Of a stretch of 13,862 bases of DNA, positions 5,852 through 12,182 are shown piece after piece (the first letter of the stretch is position 1; each line of letters starts with the position of its first letter). Source of the stretch: Nitrospirota bacterium. Lineage in GTDB: Bacteria > Nitrospirota > CAKKRA01 > 9FT-COMBO-42-15. The position numbers and the translations under genes are program-made. The DNA is taken from assembly GCA_023248415.1 (NCBI GenBank), contig JAHFEP010000067.1, positions 1-13,862 on the forward strand, written 5' to 3'. Below the pieces are notes generated by a model. The model worked only from the letters and a program-made list of their open reading frames with translations. It had not been told where the DNA came from and ran no database searches.

Positions 5852-7597
5852 ATGAAGTTAGCGCTAATATCACCTGAATTACAAGATTCATGCTACAGTT
5901 TCTCAAAAAAAGAGGTAAGGTCTTTTTGGTTTCCACGTTTGAGCCTTACAACATTAGCAGCACATACACCGAGGGATATAGAGGTAAGGATTATTGATGA
6001 AGGTGTTGAAAAGATTGATTTTGACATGGATGTTGATTTAGTAGGCATCTCTGCAATGACCTTCTTGTCGCCAAGGGCTTATGAGATATCAGATATATTC
6101 AGAAAAAGGGGCGTTAAAGTTGTTCTCGGCGGCATACATCCGACTGCAATGCCTGAAGAGGCAAAGGAGCATGCAGACGCTGTTGTAATAGGCGAGGCAG
6201 AAGAGATATGGCTTACTCTCCTTGATGATTTTAAAAAGGGTAAATTAAAACCATTTTATAAAATGGATAATCTGCCGTCACTTGACGGCCTTCCTCCACA
6301 GAGGCTTGAGCTTTTAAAGCCAGGGGCATATATGACAAATAACTGTCTGCAGGCAAGCAGGGGATGCCCCTATGGATGCGATTTCTGCTCTGTAACAAAC
6401 TTTTTTGGAAACACCTTTAGACTGCGGCCTGTCAAGGATGTTGTAGAAGAGATAGCTGCGCTTGACGGCAAATTTGTAGTGTTTGTTGATGACAATATTG
6501 CCGGAAACAAGGCATATGCAAGGGAGCTTTTTAAGGCGCTAATCCCGCTTAAAAAACAGTGGGGAAGTCAGGCAAGCATAACACTGGCAAGGGACCCTGA
6601 ATTACTGGAGCTTGCAGCAAAGAGCGGCTGCACATCCCTGTTTGTCGGCATTGAATCTGTTTCGCAGGAGACCCTTGCAAGCGCCAACAAGTCCTTTAAT
6701 AAGGTAAGCGATTATGAAAAATCAATAAAAATGTTCCACGACCACGGCATACTAATTAATGCAGGCATGATATTTGGCTTTGACAATGATGATGAGACTG
6801 TATTTGAAAGGACAGTGGATTTTCTCCAAAGGAACAGGGTTGGGCTTGTTTTATTCAGCATTCTTACACCATTCCCGGGCACCGGTTTTTATAAGAGATT
6901 GGAGAGCGAGGGAAGGATTATTGATAAGAACTGGTCGCATTATGATGGCAGAAATGTGGTATTTAAGCCAAAGAATCTTTCTCCAGAGGCGCTGCAGGAC
7001 GGCTTCCACTGGGCTTATCATAAATTTTATTCAATACCATCTATACTGAACCGTATACTTCCAACCAAGCAGAACAGGATAGCAAGGCTCTATTTCAATT
7101 GGGCATACAGGAGAATGGTAATAAGGGTGCCAAAAGGCGGCATTTCACCCTTATCACCTATACTAAACAGATTGCAGGGAAAGCTCCCTGTGTTCGAGAC
7201 AAAGAACTTGATACCGAATACGATTCATACTATTAAGGAGAAGGTCGGGGAGGTCTCTGGCCAGATAGAGTCCTTCTTAGAAATAAGGGTCAAGAAGAAT
7301 GAAAAACTACAGGCAATCCTTATTGAACTTGAAGGGACACTTGACAGGATTAATGCCAGCGAGCTTAAAAAGAGGATTGTAAAAACTGCCCAAAAGACAG
7401 GCATGGATATAATTATCAACCTTAAGCATTTGAAAGAGGCAACGCCTGCAGCCTTAAATATACTCTTTTCCGAAAGGCTGAAGATAGCTGATTCATTAAA
7501 GGTAAAGCTCTTAAATTTAAGCGACTCTTTTAAGGAGAAGTTAGAAAACCTTCATCCTGCTTATATAATAATTGAGGAGAAAGACCTGACATATTAA
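5852..7597 (+). CDS. B12-binding-type radical SAM protein with C-terminal STAS-like domain
   Basis: Probable class-B radical SAM enzyme of unknown substrate; 581 residues. Residues 1-125 form a Rossmann-like cobalamin-binding-type domain (VDLVGISAMTFLSPRAYEI, VLGGIHPTAMPEEA, VIGEAEEIW), but the DxHxxG lower-ligand motif of base-off B12 proteins is absent. The radical SAM core (about 160-375) has the 4Fe-4S motif CPYGCDFC (C172, C176, C179), VDDNIAGN (212-219) and FVGIESV (264-270). Residues 375-420 (HWAYHKFYSIPSILNRIL) resemble DUF4070. After a linker, residues 486-575 look like a STAS fold (ILIELEGTLDRINASELKKRI, then DIIINLKHLKEATPAAL). The DSxG phosphorylation site of anti-sigma factor antagonists is replaced by EATPA, so phospho-switching there is unlikely. 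Methylation or another C-C bond chemistry is possible but unproven. Confidence 0.85.
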   Translation: MKLALISPELQDSCYSFSKKEVRSFWFPRLSLTTLAAHTPRDIEVRIIDEGVEKIDFDMDVDLVGISAMTFLSPRAYEISDIFRKRGVKVVLGGIHPTAMPEEAKEHADAVVIGEAEEIWLTLLDDFKKGKLKPFYKMDNLPSLDGLPPQRLELLKPGAYMTNNCLQASRGCPYGCDFCSVTNFFGNTFRLRPVKDVVEEIAALDGKFVVFVDDNIAGNKAYARELFKALIPLKKQWGSQASITLARDPELLELAAKSGCTSLFVGIESVSQETLASANKSFNKVSDYEKSIKMFHDHGILINAGMIFGFDNDDETVFERTVDFLQRNRVGLVLFSILTPFPGTGFYKRLESEGRIIDKNWSHYDGRNVVFKPKNLSPEALQDGFHWAYHKFYSIPSILNRILPTKQNRIARLYFNWAYRRMVIRVPKGGISPLSPILNRLQGKLPVFETKNLIPNTIHTIKEKVGEVSGQIESFLEIRVKKNEKLQAILIELEGTLDRINASELKKRIVKTAQKTGMDIIINLKHLKEATPAALNILFSERLKIADSLKVKLLNLSDSFKEKLENLHPAYIIIEEKDLTY

Positions 7598-7633
7598 ATA
7601 GGGGCAAGGGTATAGGGTCAAGGAACAAGTTTC

Positions 7634-7843
7634 ATGGAGCAGACAGGTCTTAAGTTTCAGGCAGAGATAGACACCCTCGTGGCATATATAGAAGAGGCAA
7701 ATGGCATAAGCGATTCAGACTTTGAAAATTGGTATCTGAACTGCAAAGACAGGGTGCGATTCTTCAGCAATAAACCGCCAACCAAAGACGAATTTATAAA
7801 AAAGGCGAACTGCGCCCTGTTGATGTATAAAAAGATAGGTTAG
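7634..7843 (+). CDS. Hypothetical 69-residue protein
   Basis: No family is recognised. The protein is small and mixed-charge, with no signal peptide, membrane segment or metal-binding cluster; its two cysteines (in YLNCKD and KANCAL) are far apart. Most of it could be helical (GLKFQAEIDTLVAYIEEANG; DEFIKKANCALLMYKKIG). The ATG has AGGA (7621-7624) 9 nt upstream. It lies 36 nt after the radical SAM gene on the same strand with no promoter or terminator seen between, so the two are probably co-transcribed. Its TAG stop abuts the stop of the opposing chorismate synthase gene with no intervening base. Confidence 0.6.
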   Translation: MEQTGLKFQAEIDTLVAYIEEANGISDSDFENWYLNCKDRVRFFSNKPPTKDEFIKKANCALLMYKKIG

Positions 7844-9289
7844 CTAAATCCCTTCCAGCGTCTTTAGCAGAGCCTCTGCCTTGTGAAGGGTTTCGTAATA
7901 TTCCCTTTCTGGGTCAGAGTCTGCAACAATCCCTGCTCCTGCCTGAACATAGGCATAGCCGTTTTTAATGACAAATGTCCTGATAATAATATTCAAATCC
8001 ATATCGCCAGCAAAGCTTATATAGCCTATTGAACCAGTATAAGGCCCTCTTGCAACTGGTTCAAGCTCATCTATAATCTCCATGCATCTAATCTTTGGCA
8101 CACCTGTGATTGTACCGCCGGGAAATACAGCCTTAATTAAATCAAGGCAATCCTTTTCCTTCCTTAGTTTTCCCTTAATATTAGAAACAATATGGATTAC
8201 ATGGGAATAATCCTCAGTTGTCATAAACTCATCTGCGTCTACGCTTCCGTATTCACATACCCTGCCAATGTCATTCCTTTCCAAATCAATCAGCATTATA
8301 TGCTCCGCCCTCTCCTTTTCATTTGCAATAAGCTCCCCATGCATCTCCTTATCCTCATTTTCTGTCTTGCCCCTTGGCCTTGTGCCTGCAATAGGCCTTG
8401 TTTCCACATCCCTTCCTTCCAGCTTAATCAGCCTCTCCGGAGATGAGCTTACCAAGGCAATATCATCAAACTCAATGAGCGCAGAAAATGGCGAGGGATT
8501 TATCTCTCTTAATCTCCTATAAAGCTCTACAGGCTTTACAGAACCAATCTTTGCAGAAAGACGTTGTGAAAGGTTTGCCTGATATATATCGCCTGCTGCA
8601 ATATATTCCTTGCATCTTTTTACGATTGACATGTATCCTTCTTTAGTCAGGTTTGATACAGGCTTTATCTTCTTTTCTTTTGATGGGGTGGTTTCAGCAC
8701 TTGCAGCAGGGCTGTTTATCAGATTTACAATCTCCTCCAGTTTCTTCTCTGCATCCTGTTTGCAGTCTCTTAGAAGGCCAGAGGTAATCGTATTATATCC
8801 AAAGCCAAGATGCCTGATGGCAGGGATGATAATCACTGTAATAGTGTTTTTCAGGTGGTCAAAGGCAATCACTGTGTCTGTAAGAATAAGATAAATATCA
8901 GGGGCATTTATATCCTTCTTTGCCTTTGAAGGGAGTTTTTCAAATACATGGGCAAGGTCGTAGCTGAAAAATCCAACTGCACCCCCAAAAAAGGGCGGTA
9001 GACCCTTTACCCTTTCAATCTTAAAATTGCTCATGAGCTCCCTGAGCTTTAATAAAGGATCCTTTCTTGTAATAACCCTTTTGCCTTCATAGGTAAGCTC
9101 TATCTCATTGCCTTTTGATTTAAAGATAATAAACGGGTCTGTTCCAATAAAGGAATATCTTGCTGTCTTTGAGGTGCCGTTAATGCTTTCTAAAAGAAAG
9201 GAGTGTTTGCCCTTTTTCAGCTTCTCGTAGATCTCAAGAGGAGTGCGGTCTTCTGCTGCAAATTCTTTATATAGCGGTGTTACGCGCAA
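7844..9289 (-). CDS. Chorismate-utilising synthase component I (anthranilate or aminodeoxychorismate synthase, TrpE/PabB family)
   Basis: Aminates chorismate, with ammonia from a glutamine amidotransferase partner, to give anthranilate (TrpE) or 4-amino-4-deoxychorismate (PabB). At 481 residues it covers the N-terminal domain (1-190), a low-complexity linker (192-212) and the chorismate-binding domain (215-481). Conserved blocks are PIAGTRPRG (299-307), EKERAEHIMLIDLERND (324-340), FPGGTITGVPK (389-399) and GAGIVADSDPEREY (451-464). LLES-x10-S (32-46) is the tryptophan-site signature of TrpE, and the alanine in PIAGT is TrpE-like where E. coli PabB has lysine. GDIYQANLSQR and FPGGTITG instead look PabB-like, so the exact product is undecided. 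The start is TTG: an in-frame stop lies just upstream, and GAGG is about 10 nt before. It lies 5 nt after pyrE. No amidotransferase gene is in the window. Confidence 0.88.
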   Translation of the reverse strand: MRVTPLYKEFAAEDRTPLEIYEKLKKGKHSFLLESINGTSKTARYSFIGTDPFIIFKSKGNEIELTYEGKRVITRKDPLLKLRELMSNFKIERVKGLPPFFGGAVGFFSYDLAHVFEKLPSKAKKDINAPDIYLILTDTVIAFDHLKNTITVIIIPAIRHLGFGYNTITSGLLRDCKQDAEKKLEEIVNLINSPAASAETTPSKEKKIKPVSNLTKEGYMSIVKRCKEYIAAGDIYQANLSQRLSAKIGSVKPVELYRRLREINPSPFSALIEFDDIALVSSSPERLIKLEGRDVETRPIAGTRPRGKTENEDKEMHGELIANEKERAEHIMLIDLERNDIGRVCEYGSVDADEFMTTEDYSHVIHIVSNIKGKLRKEKDCLDLIKAVFPGGTITGVPKIRCMEIIDELEPVARGPYTGSIGYISFAGDMDLNIIIRTFVIKNGYAYVQAGAGIVADSDPEREYYETLHKAEALLKTLEGI

Positions 9290-9294
9290 CTGCT

Positions 9295-9924
9295 TTATCC
9301 TCTATCCTTCGCTGCTCCGCAGCTATGGAATAGCGAAGGACAGCTTAAATCCCTGCTGCCAGGCTTTGTAATCTTCTGCCCTTTTTTACATAGAGGACAC
9401 TCATCAGGCTTGTAAACAGGCTCATTAAGCACAACAAGGGAATGATACGTGTGCCCTATCTCTGCCTTTCCGCCACTTCTGTCTATGAGGGAACCTACAC
9501 CGACTAACATGCCCTTGCTTTTTTCTACAACATCAATCGTCTCTTTTACAGAGATGCCTGTTGTTATAACATCCTCAACAACAAGCGTCCTTTCACCCTC
9601 TTCTATTCTAAATCCCCTTCTCAAGGTAAGCTGGCCATTTTCCCTCTCTGCAAAGATCGCCCGCACATTAAGATGCCTTGCAACTTCATGTGCAACAATA
9701 ATGCCGCCCAAGGCAGGCGCTATCACAACTTCAATCTTTCTGTCCTTAAAGACCTCTGCAAGCTCTTTGCATAGCATTGATGCATATTCTGGGTATTGCA
9801 AAACAAGGGCAGATTGAAGATATGCAGGACTGTGAAGTCCTGAGCTTAGCTCAAAGTGCCCTTCTAACAATGCGCCTGCCTTTTTATAGATATTTAATAT
9901 ATCTTCCTGAGTCATTTTTTTCAT
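9295..9924 (-). CDS. pyrE: Orotate phosphoribosyltransferase (PyrE)
   Basis: Converts orotate and PRPP to orotidine 5'-phosphate in de novo pyrimidine synthesis. The 209 residues include GHFELSSGLHSP (22-33), APALGGIIVAHEVA (69-82), FAERENGQLTLRRGF (91-105) and the PRPP-binding VVEDVITTG (115-123). The C-terminal CPLCKKGQKITKPGSR (176-191) has the CxxC typical of the Thermus-type subfamily (TIGR01367). The family normally ends about there; here 18 further residues (DLSCPSLFHSCGAAKDRG) follow, most of them encoded by a 36-nt palindrome. The ATG overlaps the pyrF stop by four bases (ATGA); a second Met at residue 4 is an alternative start. Confidence 0.95.
   Translation of the reverse strand: MKKMTQEDILNIYKKAGALLEGHFELSSGLHSPAYLQSALVLQYPEYASMLCKELAEVFKDRKIEVVIAPALGGIIVAHEVARHLNVRAIFAERENGQLTLRRGFRIEEGERTLVVEDVITTGISVKETIDVVEKSKGMLVGVGSLIDRSGGKAEIGHTYHSLVVLNEPVYKPDECPLCKKGQKITKPGSRDLSCPSLFHSCGAAKDRG
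9305..9340. repeat. 36-nt palindromic element inside the pyrE 3' end
   Basis: An imperfect palindrome with two 18-nt arms and no spacer: 14 of 18 positions are Watson-Crick pairs and two more are G-T. The outer nine pairs, TCCTTCGCT (9305-9313) and AGCGAAGGA (9332-9340), are perfect. Each arm also contains its own small hairpin (GCTGC-TCC-GCAGC at 9311-9323; GCTAT-TCC-ATAGC read on the minus strand). It is translated in frame as the last residues of PyrE and lies 16 nt or more ahead of the next start codon, so it would form a hairpin in the mRNA at the pyrE/synthase junction. Confidence 0.7.
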
Positions 9925-10646
9925 ATTGCTTCCATCTCCTTTATTATCTCCTCTGCTGCCTTTACAGGGTCATCAGCCTTTATAATGGGCCTGCCAACAA
10001 CAATATAATCTGCCCCAGCTTTTATTGCCTCTTTAGGTATTGATATCCTTTTCTGGTCATCCATTTGTGTTCCTGTTGGTCTTACACCAGGTGTTACAAT
10101 CAGAAAATCCCTGCTGGAAATTTCTCTTACTGCCCTTATCTCCTGCGGAGAAGAGACAACGCCGTCAAGCCCGGCATCAGCAGATAGTGTTGCTAATCGC
10201 TTAACCTCAGATTCTAAATCTCCGCTCATAATCCCTATCTCGCTGTGGAGCATATCAAGGGTTATGCTTGTCAGAAGCGTTACTGCAAGAATCTTTGGCC
10301 TCTGTATGCCCTCTTTTTCTGCTGTCTCAAATGACGCCTCATAGCATTTCTTCATCATCTCCATGCCGCCTAAGGAGTGTACATTAAACATAAATACACC
10401 AAGCCTTGTTGCCTCTTTGCCAGCACGGGCAACTGTATCTGGTATATCATGATATTTCAAATCAAGAAATACCTTTCCGCCTTTCTTATGCACAACATCA
10501 ACAATCCTTGGCCCAACAGCAGTAAAAAGCTGGCACCCGATCTTGAACATGCTAACAGCGCCATTCAAAGAGTCCAGCAGCTTCTTTGCCTCTTTTTCTG
10601 TTTCCACATCAAGGGCAACTATTAATCTCTCTCTTGCAGGTATCAT
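9921..10646 (-). CDS. pyrF: Orotidine 5'-phosphate decarboxylase (PyrF)
   Basis: Decarboxylates OMP to UMP, the last step of de novo UMP synthesis; cytoplasmic dimer. The 241 residues are the normal length for the bacterial type-1 enzyme. ALDV (11-14), FKIG (34-37), the catalytic FLDLKYHDIPDTV (60-72, with the D62/K64/D67 array), VTPGVRP (184-190) and the phosphate-binding VVGRPI (216-221) are all present. The ATG has GGAG 4 nt upstream and a good promoter further up. It is the first gene of a pyrF-pyrE-chorismate synthase operon, and its stop overlaps the pyrE start. Confidence 0.97.
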   Translation of the reverse strand: MIPARERLIVALDVETEKEAKKLLDSLNGAVSMFKIGCQLFTAVGPRIVDVVHKKGGKVFLDLKYHDIPDTVARAGKEATRLGVFMFNVHSLGGMEMMKKCYEASFETAEKEGIQRPKILAVTLLTSITLDMLHSEIGIMSGDLESEVKRLATLSADAGLDGVVSSPQEIRAVREISSRDFLIVTPGVRPTGTQMDDQKRISIPKEAIKAGADYIVVGRPIIKADDPVKAAEEIIKEMEAI

Positions 10647-10675
10647 TTTTCTCCAACTAATTAATATGTGGCATA

Positions 10676-10704
10676 ATCATACATTTTTAATATTTTCTTG
10701 TAAA
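10676..10704 (-). promoter_or_regulatory. Sigma-70 promoter of the pyrF-pyrE operon
   Basis: On the minus strand TTTACA (10704-10699) and TATGAT (10681-10676) are 17 nt apart, close to the sigma-70 consensus. Transcription would start near 10669, giving a leader of about 23 nt to the pyrF ATG. That is too short for a PyrR-type attenuator or leader peptide, and none is visible. The rest of the 89-nt gap to the phosphodiesterase gene is AT-rich and has no recognisable terminator. Confidence 0.7.
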
Positions 10705-10735
10705 GAGGATTTTAAAAGGTTAGGGGTTTAAATTA

Positions 10736-11569
10736 TTAAGCCCTTCTATTTAAAAGATTAATCACCTCATTCAGCAGATCAGGATAGTCTGTCATAATGC
10801 CGTCAGCGCCCATTTTGATAAGCCTCTCCATCTCCTCTTTTTTGTTTATAGTCCAGACATGGATTTTGATATTCTTTTTGTGTGCCTTCTCAAGAAACTC
10901 TTCTGTAAGCAGATGGTATTCTCCATAATATTCTGGTATCTGAAAGGCATCAGCATTGGAAAAATAAAAAGGCATGAGCCGTAGCTTCATTAATATAACA
11001 AACCTCCTTATCTCTTTAATTGATGCGCCTGTTGCAATAGAGTCCTTAGACATCTTTCGGAATCTTTTTATTGCATCATGGCTTTCTGAGACAACAAGGA
11101 CATTATCAGTCATGCCCATTTCTTTTATAATACTAAACAGCCTCTCCTCAATCCGCGGCTCAAATTGTTTTATCTCAATGTTTATCCTCTGATTCGGAAA
11201 TTCAGAAAAAACCCCTTTTAAAGTCGGGATTGAGAGTCCTTTTCCTCTAAAAGGATATTCCTCTTTATCACCTCTTTTAGCAACAAACCTGTATCCTGCA
11301 TCAAACCTTTTTATTTCTGATAATGTAAGCTCATTCACCTTGCCATTGCCATTTGCTGTCCTGTCCACTGTTGGGTCATGGATTACAATTATCTCGTTAT
11401 CCTTTGTAGAATGGACATCTATTTCAAGGACATCTGCGCCAGCATCAAGAGCCCTTTTATAGGCAAATATTGTATGTTCAGGAGAAATGCCTCTGCCGCC
11501 TCTGTGGGCAATATTTAACGGCCTGTCTGTTTTCAAAAATGTTTTATCTGGTCTTTTGAACAGAGGCAT
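10736..11569 (-). CDS. Glycerophosphodiester phosphodiesterase family protein (GDPD)
   Basis: Probably hydrolyses a glycerophosphodiester to glycerol 3-phosphate and an alcohol, or a related phosphodiester. The 277 residues form one GDPD TIM barrel with no signal peptide, so it is cytoplasmic. Catalytic residues are visible: H22 and R23 in AHRGG, E31 in SPEHT (usually PENT), E49 and D51 in EID, H64 in IHDP, IEIK (131-134), W239 (HVWTIN) and D261 (GIMTDYP). The start is supported by AAAAGGAT about 6 nt upstream and overlaps the transferase gene by 26 nt. It is the last of three overlapping genes with the radical SAM/SPASM protein, so its natural substrate may belong to that pathway rather than to lipid turnover. 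Confidence 0.9.
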   Translation of the reverse strand: MPLFKRPDKTFLKTDRPLNIAHRGGRGISPEHTIFAYKRALDAGADVLEIDVHSTKDNEIIVIHDPTVDRTANGNGKVNELTLSEIKRFDAGYRFVAKRGDKEEYPFRGKGLSIPTLKGVFSEFPNQRINIEIKQFEPRIEERLFSIIKEMGMTDNVLVVSESHDAIKRFRKMSKDSIATGASIKEIRRFVILMKLRLMPFYFSNADAFQIPEYYGEYHLLTEEFLEKAHKKNIKIHVWTINKKEEMERLIKMGADGIMTDYPDLLNEVINLLNRRA

Positions 11570-12182
11570 TTAAAATCCTTTTGTGTAGGAATAAAAAATC
11601 CAAGTCATCAGGTGTATCAATGTCATACCAAAAAGGCAGGAGATGAAGAAATGGCAGCATCTCTTTTGGAACCCTTTTTAATGTCTCTTTAAGCACATCC
11701 TTTGTTCCCCATTTTATATCATTAAAGATTGGCGGCGCCGCACCTCTCACACCTATCAGATAATATCCGCCGTCGCATGAAGGGCCAAGCGCTAATTTTC
11801 TTTTATCAAGCGCCTTAAAGGCATTCTCAATATATTCCTTTGGCAGAGTGGGGCTGTCGCAGCCTATTATAACTACCTTTTTATAGCCATTCTTCTGAAA
11901 CTCTGCAAGTGCATTCTTCATCCTCTCCCCAAGGTCTTTTCCATGTTGTTTCATTAAGCGAAATCCGAATCTCTTTGCAAGTTTTTTTAAATATGGGTGA
12001 CTCTCATCAGGATAGCAGGCAATAATCTTTTTGCAATTCTTAACCTTTTTAGCCTGCTGCACTGTCTGTAATAAAAATTCTTTGTATAATTTCAGCACCG
12101 TTGCCTGTGAAAGATTTTTTTGAAGACGTGTCTTTACCCTGCCTTTAACAGGCGTCTTTGTAAAGATGATTAAGGCATTCAT
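11544..12182 (-). CDS. CofC-like transferase, TIGR04282/DUF2064 family
   Basis: Member of the family named transferase 1, rSAM/selenodomain-associated, with a GT-A-like nucleotidyltransferase fold related to CofC; the true reaction is unknown. 212 residues from the chosen start. The nucleotide-binding FTKTPVKGRVKTRL lies at about 7-20, the metal-binding GCDSPTLP in the middle, then GPSCDGGYYLIG, WGTKDV and WYDIDTPDDL, all typical of the family. The ATG at 12182 overlaps the upstream TGA (ATGA) and starts directly at the conserved first strand. A longer start at 12197 would add five residues and overlap the radical SAM gene more; it is less likely. Family members occur beside radical SAM proteins in several bacteria, as here. 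Confidence 0.85.
   Translation of the reverse strand: MNALIIFTKTPVKGRVKTRLQKNLSQATVLKLYKEFLLQTVQQAKKVKNCKKIIACYPDESHPYLKKLAKRFGFRLMKQHGKDLGERMKNALAEFQKNGYKKVVIIGCDSPTLPKEYIENAFKALDKRKLALGPSCDGGYYLIGVRGAAPPIFNDIKWGTKDVLKETLKRVPKEMLPFLHLLPFWYDIDTPDDLDFLFLHKRILNASVQKTR

Noticed and set aside
12170..12181. TGA ending the radical SAM/SPASM gene read as selenocysteine
   Set aside because: Read-through would add only two residues before TAA, and the TGA forms a normal ATGA overlap with the next start. No SECIS-like hairpin was seen. The radical SAM/selenodomain name of the neighbouring family is not enough evidence.
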